NCBI GenBank assembly: GCA_964639665.1
Contig: CAZXEU010000024.1
Span: forward strand, 1 to 17,147
Direction of reading: 5' to 3'
Source of the DNA: CAZXEU01 sp964639665
Lineage (GTDB): Bacteria > Bacteroidota > Rhodothermia > Rhodothermales > Bin80
DNA length: 17,147 nucleotides
The position numbers and the translations under genes were made by a program. Under the pieces are notes generated by a model that worked only from the letters and a program-made list of their open reading frames with translations, was not told where the DNA came from and made no database searches. How positions within the stretch are numbered: position 1 is the first letter of the stretch; every line of letters starts with the position of its first letter. Below are positions 7,596 through 14,241 of the stretch, in pieces.

Positions 7596-10085
7596 ATGAG
7601 CATGCAATTCTTGATGGTGGAAGACGAACCGGAGCAGAGTATCCCGCTACCGACTCCGGAAGAGGAGCAGGAGATGAGCAGGAGCAACATACCGGCCGAG
7701 CTCCCCATTCTGACCCTTCGCAATACAGTCCTTTTTCCAGGCGTTGTTCTTCCCATCACGGTCGGTAGGGACGCTTCCCTGCAGCTCGTGCGCGATGCCT
7801 TCGCCGGCGACAAGCTCATTGGCGTGGTTGCACAGCGCAAGAGCAACGTCGAAAGCCCCGGGTCCGAAGAACTCCATCACGTAGGCACCGTCGCGACAGT
7901 GCTGAGACTGCTCAAGATGCCGGACGGCTCCAAGAGCATCGTGATCCAGGGCAAGCGCCGCTTCAAGATTGTGGACTTTGTCCAGAGCGAGCCCTACTTC
8001 CGGGCCAGTGTCGAGCCTTATCCGGAAGCGCAGGAACCAGAGGAAGAGATTCGCCTCAAGGCACTGATTCGGTCCATCAAGGAATCGGCGATAGAAATAG
8101 TTACCCTTTCGCCGAATATGCCGAGCGAAGCGGCGGAAGCAATACAGCATATAGATTCTCCGACGTTTCTTATTCACTTCATCGCCTCAAACCTGGAAAT
8201 CGACGTAACCGGCAAACAGGCGCTGCTGGAGTCCCATTCGCTTGTGGACCGGGCAAACTTGGTCATGGAGCACCTGACCCGCGAAATTCAGGTGCTGGAG
8301 GTGTCTGAGGAAATCCGCTCCCGCGTCAAGAGTGACACGGATGAGAAGCAGCGGGAATTCTTTTTGCGCCAGCAACTGAAGGCCATCCAGGAAGAGCTGG
8401 GAGAAGGCGACGGCGCAAGTGAGGTTGACGCCCTGCGCAAGCGGGCCGAAGAAAAGGACCTGCCGAAGCACGCCGCCGAGGCGCTTGATGCCGAACTCAA
8501 GAAGCTCGCACGCTCCAACCCGGCGGCATCCGACTATGCCGTCACACGCAATTACGTGGACTGGATGCTGGACTTGCCGTGGCGCGAGTACTCGGAAGAC
8601 AATCTGGACATACAAAGTGCGGCGGAAGTGCTGGACGAGGACCACTACGGGCTTGTCAAGGTCAAGGACCGCATACTCGAATACCTCGCCGTGCTCAAGC
8701 TGCGCGGAGACCTGAAGGCCCCCATCATTTGCTTCCACGGTCCGCCGGGCGTGGGAAAGACCAGCTTGGGCAGGAGTATAGCGCGCGCGCTGGGCCGCAA
8801 ATTCGTGCGCATGAGCCTTGGAGGCATTCGCGACGAAGCCGAAATCAGGGGGCACCGCCGTACATATGTCGGCGCGCTGCCTGGACGCATCCTTCAGGGT
8901 CTGAAAAAGGCCGGGACGGCCAATCCTGTCTTCATGCTGGACGAGGTGGACAAGGTCGGCGCCGATTGGCGCGGAGACCCGTCAAGCGCGCTGCTGGAGG
9001 TACTGGACCCCGAGCAGAACTTTGCTTTTAACGACCACTACCTTGAGCTCGACTACGACCTGTCGAAGATTCTCTTTATTGCCACTGCCAATTACCTCGA
9101 CCGCATTCCGGCACCTCTGCGAGACCGCATGGAGGTTATTCATATTTCAGGATATACCCAGTACGAAAAGCTCGCCATTGCTAATACATACCTGGTTCCC
9201 AGACAAACGGAACGCAATGGCCTGACCGCCGACCAGTTCACACTCAGCGATACTGCGTTGGAGCACATCATCGACGGATATACCCGCGAGTCAGGCGTGC
9301 GACAGCTTGAGCGCACCATCGCGAGCGTAGCCCGGGGCGTTGCCAAGAAAGTGGCCGTCGGCGAGACAGAATCAGCAACCATTGGCGCCGAAGACCTGGA
9401 GGACTTCCTGGGGGCCCGCAAGTATTTCAGCGATATCGCGGAAAGAACGGAGGTGGCGGGCGTAGCCACCGGGCTTGCCTGGACCCCCACAGGAGGGGAC
9501 ATTCTCTTCGTTGAGGCATCCGTGTCCCGCGGGTCGGGACAACTCATCCTCACGGGACAGCTGGGCGACGTAATGAAGGAGTCTGCCCAGGCCGCGCTGT
9601 CCTATGTGAAATCCTATGCCGGCGACCTGGACATCCCCCTGGACGCCTTCAGGCACTGGGACCTGCATGTCCACGTGCCTGCCGGAGCCGTGCCCAAGGA
9701 CGGGCCGTCTGCGGGCGTCGCGCTGCTGACGGCGATCGCTTCCATTTACACGCAGCGCCGCGTACAACATGACCTTGCCATGACCGGCGAAATCACGCTA
9801 CGCGGACTCGTACTTCCCGTGGGCGGAATCAAGGAGAAGGTACTGGCGGCCAAGCGCGCCGGCATTACGCGTGTGGTACTTCCGGCCAAGAACGAGAAGG
9901 ACATCAAGGAGATCAAGGGGGACGCCCTGAGCGGGATCTCCGTTACCTACGTAAAGCGGATGAGGGAAATCTTGCGGGCAAACCTGGAATCCACGCCGAT
10001 GCGGGATGCCACAGACATGTTCGCGGTGGCGGACACGGTCAGCTCAACCTCCGACGGAGCCGGAACCCGATCGACATCCGCATAG
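7596..10085 (+). CDS. lon: ATP-dependent Lon protease
   Basis: An 829-residue (from ATG 7596) LonA-type protease that unfolds and degrades damaged and short-lived regulatory proteins in the cytoplasm as a hexamer. The substrate-binding N domain starts at LPILTLRNTVLFPGVVLPI and is followed by a long helical segment (SDTDEKQREFFLRQQLKAIQ). The AAA+ domain has Walker A G382-PPGVGKT with K388, and Walker B VFMLD449-E450. The protease domain has PKDGPS705AG and GGIKEK748, the Ser-Lys dyad with the same 43-residue spacing as in E. coli. The acidic N-terminal extension (VEDEPEQSIPLPTPEEEQE) is common in Bacteroidota Lon. The start is uncertain: ATGs at 7509, 7602, 7614 and 7674 are also in frame, and the one at 7674 has the best purine-rich leader (AGGAG). 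The gene ends 13 bases from a convergent small gene. Confidence 0.97.
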   Translation: MSMQFLMVEDEPEQSIPLPTPEEEQEMSRSNIPAELPILTLRNTVLFPGVVLPITVGRDASLQLVRDAFAGDKLIGVVAQRKSNVESPGSEELHHVGTVATVLRLLKMPDGSKSIVIQGKRRFKIVDFVQSEPYFRASVEPYPEAQEPEEEIRLKALIRSIKESAIEIVTLSPNMPSEAAEAIQHIDSPTFLIHFIASNLEIDVTGKQALLESHSLVDRANLVMEHLTREIQVLEVSEEIRSRVKSDTDEKQREFFLRQQLKAIQEELGEGDGASEVDALRKRAEEKDLPKHAAEALDAELKKLARSNPAASDYAVTRNYVDWMLDLPWREYSEDNLDIQSAAEVLDEDHYGLVKVKDRILEYLAVLKLRGDLKAPIICFHGPPGVGKTSLGRSIARALGRKFVRMSLGGIRDEAEIRGHRRTYVGALPGRILQGLKKAGTANPVFMLDEVDKVGADWRGDPSSALLEVLDPEQNFAFNDHYLELDYDLSKILFIATANYLDRIPAPLRDRMEVIHISGYTQYEKLAIANTYLVPRQTERNGLTADQFTLSDTALEHIIDGYTRESGVRQLERTIASVARGVAKKVAVGETESATIGAEDLEDFLGARKYFSDIAERTEVAGVATGLAWTPTGGDILFVEASVSRGSGQLILTGQLGDVMKESAQAALSYVKSYAGDLDIPLDAFRHWDLHVHVPAGAVPKDGPSAGVALLTAIASIYTQRRVQHDLAMTGEITLRGLVLPVGGIKEKVLAAKRAGITRVVLPAKNEKDIKEIKGDALSGISVTYVKRMREILRANLESTPMRDATDMFAVADTVSSTSDGAGTRSTSA

Positions 10086-10098
10086 CTGCGCCGGCGTG

Positions 10099-10305
10099 CT
10101 ACTGATCCTGATCGATCAGCCCGGCACGGAAGGCCCGCCTTGTCTCTCGAGCCACAAATCGGACGCGCCGGACGGCCCGACGCGCACATTTTGCGGAAAA
10201 CCCGGCCACGGCACCGGCCACGAACACGGCCCGCCCCAGCCCATTTAGGCGTTCGTATTCGACGATCGTGCGCTCTCGGCCGTCGGATACAGATTCTTCA
10301 GGCAT
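10099..10305 (-). CDS. Small hypothetical protein with a hydrophobic and a basic helix
   Basis: A 68-residue product that I do not recognise. After a polar start (PEESVSDGRERTIVEYERLN) comes a short apolar Gly/Ala-rich stretch, LGRAVFVAGAVAGFSA (about 30-45). A strongly basic helix follows, CARRAVRRVRFVARETRRAFR, and then an acidic end. This could be a membrane-bound or membrane-associated peptide with cytoplasmic positive charge, or a basic helix that binds nucleic acid; both are guesses. The start ATG 10305 overlaps the stop of the upstream gene by 8 bases (ATGCCTGA), which points to translational coupling. An earlier ATG at 10329 would overlap more. It is convergent to lon, 13 bases away. 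A perfect 12-base palindrome (10108-10119) lies within its last codons. Confidence 0.5.
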   Translation of the reverse strand: MPEESVSDGRERTIVEYERLNGLGRAVFVAGAVAGFSAKCARRAVRRVRFVARETRRAFRAGLIDQDQ

Positions 10306-10510
10306 CCTCGGACTTCGCTGCTTGCTCACGCGCGGAGAACACAGGGTAGAATTCCTCTTCCACCGCTCGGTCTAAAAGGTCGACGTCGCAGGCAATCGTA
10401 CGTGCGGTCTCCTTAACCAGAAACGAAAACCTGTCCGGGAGTTCAAGGCGCTCGAACGCCTCGCGCGCCTGTTCGTAGGCCTCTTGGCGTGGATCCTCCT
10501 GACTTGTCAA
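10298..10510 (-). CDS. Small hypothetical helical protein, first gene of a two-gene unit
   Basis: A 70-residue acidic product, not recognised. It reads as two amphipathic helices: QEAYEQAREAFERLELPDR, then FSFLVKETARTIACDVDLLD with RAVEEEFYPVF, followed by a charged tail. There is no signal peptide or membrane segment. The start chosen is TTG 10510 because GGAGAAG lies about 6 bases before it. The first ATG (10597) would add 29 residues without obvious structure and has no ribosome site. With the TTG start, 108 bases remain to rsgA for divergent promoters. The stop overlaps the next gene by 8 bases. The leucine/aromatic pattern and tight overlap favour a real gene, but no family can be named. 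Confidence 0.55.
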   Translation of the reverse strand: MTSQEDPRQEAYEQAREAFERLELPDRFSFLVKETARTIACDVDLLDRAVEEEFYPVFSAREQAAKSEDA

Positions 10511-10550
10511 AGCGTCTTCTCCGACATTGAAACCGAATTGCTGCCGCCCG

Positions 10551-10563
10551 CCCGCCTGGCGGG
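10551..10563. promoter_or_regulatory. GC palindrome in the gap between the small-gene pair and rsgA
   Basis: CCCGCC at 10551-10556 and GGCGGG at 10558-10563 are mirror-complementary around one base. If the small gene starts at TTG 10510, this lies midway in the 108-base divergent promoter region and could be an operator. If the gene starts at 10597, it is simply coding. No clear promoter elements flank it. Confidence 0.2.
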
Positions 10564-10618
10564 GCAACGCCCGTATTTCAGCATACGCAGTCCCCATTTT
10601 GCAGTTTCACTAGAGGGC

Positions 10619-11581
10619 ATGCCCCACGAGCCGCATCAATCCTGCCAGGCTGCCGGCACAGTGGTTCGCTCCACCGGCAATTGGGTCGATGTCCGGGTGG
10701 GCGAGCGCATCATATCTTCCAGAGTTCGCGGCCGTTTTCGGCTCTCCGACCAGCGACTCACCAATCCGATCGCCGTCGGTGATTCCGTCTCGGTGCGCAT
10801 CAATGCCGACAATACGGGACTGATTACCGATATCCATGAGCGACGCAGTTACCTAAGCCGCCGGGCCGCCGGCAGGCGCGTAGGACTCGAGCAGGTACTG
10901 GCGGCCAATATAGATGCGCTGTGGATTGTCCAGGCAGCGCGGCTGCCACAGCCCAACAGCCGCCTCATCGACCGTGTACTGGTCACGGCCGAGGCGCAGG
11001 ATATTCGCGCGGGATTAGTCATCAACAAGATGGATCTTGTCGCCGGTCCATCCGCTGCCCATGCAAGGCACCTGCACGACCTCTACAGCATGCTCGGATA
11101 CGAGGTGCACCTGACGAGCGCCATAACGGGTGCGGGCGTGGACGCATTCCGGCGGGCGCTTGCCGGTCGCGCCAGCGTGGTGACCGGCCCCTCGGGCGTA
11201 GGAAAGTCCACGCTACTCAACCGGGCCGAACCCGGGCTTGACCTTCCCTCCGGTGCCGTGAGCCTCAAGACCCGGAAAGGCCGGCACACTACGGCCCACG
11301 CGGTATTGCACCCGCTTTCCGATGGCGGTGCCGTAATCGATACGCCGGGTATCCGGGAATTCGGTGTGACCGCGCAGGAACCCTGGGAGCTGTCACACTA
11401 CTTCCCGGAGCTTCGCCCCTACATTGATTCATGCCAGTATCTCCGGTGCACACACGATCACGAGCCCGGATGCGCCGTAAAGCAGGCAGTTGACAGTCGC
11501 GCGGTCACCGACGACCGCTACCATAGCTATCTCAACATCCTGCAGTCCATCCGCGACGGAGATGCGGATGTCGGACGTTGA
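10619..11581 (+). CDS. rsgA: Ribosome small-subunit GTPase RsgA (circularly permuted)
   Basis: A 320-residue GTPase that helps late maturation of the 30S subunit. The N-terminal OB-fold (GTVVRSTGNWVDVRVGERII, about residues 14-75) is followed by the permuted G-domain order that defines the family: G4 N136-K-M-D, G5 TSAITG, then G1 G190-PSGVGKS, switch region KTRKGRHTTAHA with its two His, and G3 D241-TPG. The zinc knuckle is complete: Cys272, Cys277, His279, Cys285. ATG 10619 gives the usual family length. An upstream ATG at 10484 would add 45 unrelated residues. Its stop TGA shares one base with the ATG of the next gene (TGATG), so the downstream secreted protein is probably coupled to it. 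Confidence 0.96.
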   Translation: MPHEPHQSCQAAGTVVRSTGNWVDVRVGERIISSRVRGRFRLSDQRLTNPIAVGDSVSVRINADNTGLITDIHERRSYLSRRAAGRRVGLEQVLAANIDALWIVQAARLPQPNSRLIDRVLVTAEAQDIRAGLVINKMDLVAGPSAAHARHLHDLYSMLGYEVHLTSAITGAGVDAFRRALAGRASVVTGPSGVGKSTLLNRAEPGLDLPSGAVSLKTRKGRHTTAHAVLHPLSDGGAVIDTPGIREFGVTAQEPWELSHYFPELRPYIDSCQYLRCTHDHEPGCAVKQAVDSRAVTDDRYHSYLNILQSIRDGDADVGR

Positions 11582-13059
11582 TGGCGCGCCCGTTTCGACC
11601 AGGTGCCCGCTGTGGGCGCTGCCTGTTGCCGGTACTGCTGCTCTGGCAGGGCACAATTGCATCCGCTCAACATGCACAGTTTTCGAGGGGCGCCTCCTTT
11701 GGTAGCGCCCTCTCCGTGGACGGAGATGTACTGGCGGTTGGAGCGCCCTGGGAAGATGAGCAAAGGGGAGCGGTCTACATATACCGGTACAGCGAGGCCG
11801 CCGGATGGAGGGAGGAGGCACGCCTGGTCAGCACGGACGGGCTGAGCGGCGACACGTTTGGCGCGGCTGTGGCCGTTTCCGGCTCCAGCCTGCTGGTAGG
11901 ATCACCGGGAGGAGGACGCGAGGGCGGCCACGATGCGGGCGCGGCCTATGTCTTTGACTACACGTCGGACTGGCAGCAAATCGCACGGCTGACAGACCCC
12001 AACCCCTCGCTGGGGTCCCGCTTCGGGGATGCCGTTGCCGTGCGCGGCATCTTCGCAATCATCGGCGCCCCGCTTGACGACGATGCCGACACCGACGCGG
12101 GAACGGCCCATGTGTTTTTGCAGAGCGCCTCGATGACGTGGACCTATGGCCAGGAGATTCGGGCCGACAGGGCACTGGAGGGTGACCGTTTCGGAAGCAG
12201 CATCTCTCTGGATGCCGAGCATGCCGTAGTCGGCGCACCGGGGGCCGACGAGGCCCGCGGCCAAGATGCCGGCCTTGCCTTCGCTTTCCAGCGCAGCGCC
12301 GGTTCAAGCTGGCACCTCCAGGCCGTCCTTACGGCCGGCGACGCCGGCACAAACCGGCACTTCGGGACCTCCGTCGCCGTGTCCCGCCATCTGCTGGATA
12401 CGCGCATCATGGTCGGGGCGCCAGACGCGGGCGGGGGCACTGTGTACTATTATTCGTGGATCGACGAGTTTTGGCACGAGACGGACCACTATCGGAAGGC
12501 GGACTCGCGACTGGGAGTATCCGTGGCGCTGCACGACCGGACGGCACTCGCCGGCGCACCTGTAGCCGCCCAGGTACTTGTGCTATCCGAGCAGGAACCG
12601 ACCTTGCTCCACGAGGCAGACATGCTTGACTCCCCCTCCAACCTTACGGGCTCATGCTTCGGGTGCGCGGTCGATGCATCCGAAGAGTTCTATGTGATCG
12701 GCGAACCGGCCGCGGACCACGCATCCAGCTTGCCGGGCACAGTGTACCTTTTCGACCGCCAGGCCTTCCAGACGGGCATCGCCGATGCGCCGGAGACAGC
12801 AGGAGCCTCGGTGGCCGTTTACCCCAATCCCTTCCGGACTGCTACGACCATTGCTATTCAGGCCATTTCGCCAGGAAGACTCCGCCTGGAGATTCTGGAT
12901 GGAACCGGACGCAGCGTCGCCGTGCCATTTGATGGATTCTGGCGGCCGGGTCAGCGCAGCGTAGACTGGCACGCGCACGGGCTCGCTTCCGGCATGTATT
13001 TCGCAGCGGCCTATCTGGATGGGCGACGGCTCTTGCGCCCGATGCTCCTGATCCGATAG
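11581..13059 (+). CDS. Secreted FG-GAP beta-propeller protein with T9SS sorting domain
   Basis: A 492-residue protein. Residues 1-29 look like a signal peptide (RPGARCGRC, then LLPVLLLWQGTIASA before Q). The body has seven FG-GAP-like repeats starting at about residues 40, 93, 148, 204, 261, 311 and 360. Each reads roughly FGxAVAV...VGAP...G.AYVF, which predicts a seven-bladed integrin-like propeller. Repeats six and seven are the most degenerate (LGVSVAL, FGCAVDA). Residues 411-492 are a type A sorting domain: VAVYPNPF, then LRLEILDGTGRSV, then GLASGMYF and a final RPMLLIR. Such tails send proteins through the type IX secretion system to the cell surface, where they may be cleaved off. Function is unknown; adhesion or ligand binding is the usual guess for such propellers. 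The start overlaps the rsgA stop (TGATG). The gene ends 15 bases from convergent alr. Confidence 0.9.
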   Translation: MARPFRPGARCGRCLLPVLLLWQGTIASAQHAQFSRGASFGSALSVDGDVLAVGAPWEDEQRGAVYIYRYSEAAGWREEARLVSTDGLSGDTFGAAVAVSGSSLLVGSPGGGREGGHDAGAAYVFDYTSDWQQIARLTDPNPSLGSRFGDAVAVRGIFAIIGAPLDDDADTDAGTAHVFLQSASMTWTYGQEIRADRALEGDRFGSSISLDAEHAVVGAPGADEARGQDAGLAFAFQRSAGSSWHLQAVLTAGDAGTNRHFGTSVAVSRHLLDTRIMVGAPDAGGGTVYYYSWIDEFWHETDHYRKADSRLGVSVALHDRTALAGAPVAAQVLVLSEQEPTLLHEADMLDSPSNLTGSCFGCAVDASEEFYVIGEPAADHASSLPGTVYLFDRQAFQTGIADAPETAGASVAVYPNPFRTATTIAIQAISPGRLRLEILDGTGRSVAVPFDGFWRPGQRSVDWHAHGLASGMYFAAAYLDGRRLLRPMLLIR

Positions 13060-13074
13060 GCAACGACGCGAAGG

Positions 13075-14235
13075 TTATACCACGATGCGCTGCAGCTTCG
13101 GGGAAATAGCCGCCAGAATGTGGTAGGGACTGGCATCGCAAAGCGATGCAATGGCGGCCACAGAGTTGGTGGCATCCTTTTCCGCATCTATGACGATGAC
13201 CGTCTCTCCAGGGCGAGGATCCACTACTTGGCTGACATCGATGGTCGTGGTATTCATGCTCACCCGGCCTACAATTGGACATGCCACTCCCCGCACGGTG
13301 AATGCCCCCCTGTTCGCCAGCCGGGCATCCACGCAGGAATGATATCCGGTGGGCACCTGGGCAAGCACAGTTTTGCTACCGGCGGTATAGGTCAGGCCAT
13401 ACCCTATCCGCACGCCGGCCTCCACCCGCTTGACCGCCGCGATGCGAGAGACCACATCAAGCGCAGGACGAAGGGGCAGCTCGCGGTCCGGACAGGAATC
13501 AATCCCGTAAAGACCCGTACCCAGACGGACGACATTGGCCTGCACATGATCGTTGAATGCGGTGCCCGCCGTAGCGGCGACATGCAGGTGCTCCAGCGAG
13601 GGCACCGCTTGCCGGGCAAGCCTCGCTACCCGGTTCCACGTCCGTATTTGGCCCATGGTATACGGAGTATTCGCGGCATCAGCAAAATGCGAGCACATGC
13701 CGACAAGCCGGAGTGCATCGCAGCGTTTCGCGAGGGTAAGGGCATGCTCCAGGCTATCAGCCGGAATACCGTTGCGGTGCATGCCCGTGTCCACCTTCAG
13801 GTGAAAGGCCATCCGGCGGCGCAGGCGACGAACAAGCTGCTGCAACTGCTCCGCATCGGAAATGCAGAATGCCACATCTGGAAGACGACATGCCAGGATG
13901 TTCGTCGTATCGGCATAGCCCATCACCAGGATGGGACTGCGAATGCCCTCATTGCGCAGCACGAGGGCTTCGAAGTAACCGTCCACCACGAGAAACGGCG
14001 GCCGCTGCCCATCCAGAACGCGCGCTACTTCCACGAGCCCGTGGCCGTAGCCGTTGCTCTTGAGCACGGGCGCAACGCGGCGCGGCGCGCAGATTTTGCC
14101 GAACTCGGAATAGTTGTGGAGCAATCTCCCGGCGTAGACCCTTGCGGCGACGAGGCGCTCGTATGCGTAGCGCCGCTTCCGCCAGCGCCGCAGCACGGTC
14201 CTAGCTTGCCGCAGCGGTGCCCTTGTCAGCCACAT
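13075..14235 (-). CDS. alr: Alanine racemase, atypical subfamily
   Basis: A 386-residue PLP enzyme (387 if GTG 14238 is used) that would interconvert L- and D-alanine for peptidoglycan. The N-terminal TIM barrel has PVLKSNGYGHG with the PLP lysine K59, HLKVDTGMHRNGI, and the phosphate-side SHFADA and RLGTGLYGID. The C-terminal domain carries the catalytic tyrosine in RIGY279GLTYTA and IVGRVSMNTTTIDVS. The segment usually seen as GY(A/Y)DGxxRRLSN reads GYHSCVDARLANRG, so the conserved Asp-Gly and one Arg are replaced. The overall wording (LKSNGYGHGLVEVARVLD, FLVVDGYFEALVLRNEGI) recalls a divergent Alr branch rather than the Bacillus type. The first 25 residues are very basic (RRWRKRR). It lies 6 bases after the topA stop on the same strand, so the two form an operon. 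No murF fusion is present. Confidence 0.87.
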   Translation of the reverse strand: MWLTRAPLRQARTVLRRWRKRRYAYERLVAARVYAGRLLHNYSEFGKICAPRRVAPVLKSNGYGHGLVEVARVLDGQRPPFLVVDGYFEALVLRNEGIRSPILVMGYADTTNILACRLPDVAFCISDAEQLQQLVRRLRRRMAFHLKVDTGMHRNGIPADSLEHALTLAKRCDALRLVGMCSHFADAANTPYTMGQIRTWNRVARLARQAVPSLEHLHVAATAGTAFNDHVQANVVRLGTGLYGIDSCPDRELPLRPALDVVSRIAAVKRVEAGVRIGYGLTYTAGSKTVLAQVPTGYHSCVDARLANRGAFTVRGVACPIVGRVSMNTTTIDVSQVVDPRPGETVIVIDAEKDATNSVAAIASLCDASPYHILAAISPKLQRIVV

Positions 14236-14241
14236 CACCGA

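Noticed and set aside
10108..10119. Perfect 12-base palindrome CTGATCGATCAG
   Set aside because: It falls in the last codons of the small minus-strand gene near the lon end; too short and too AT/GC balanced to call an operator or terminator, and no second copy was seen.
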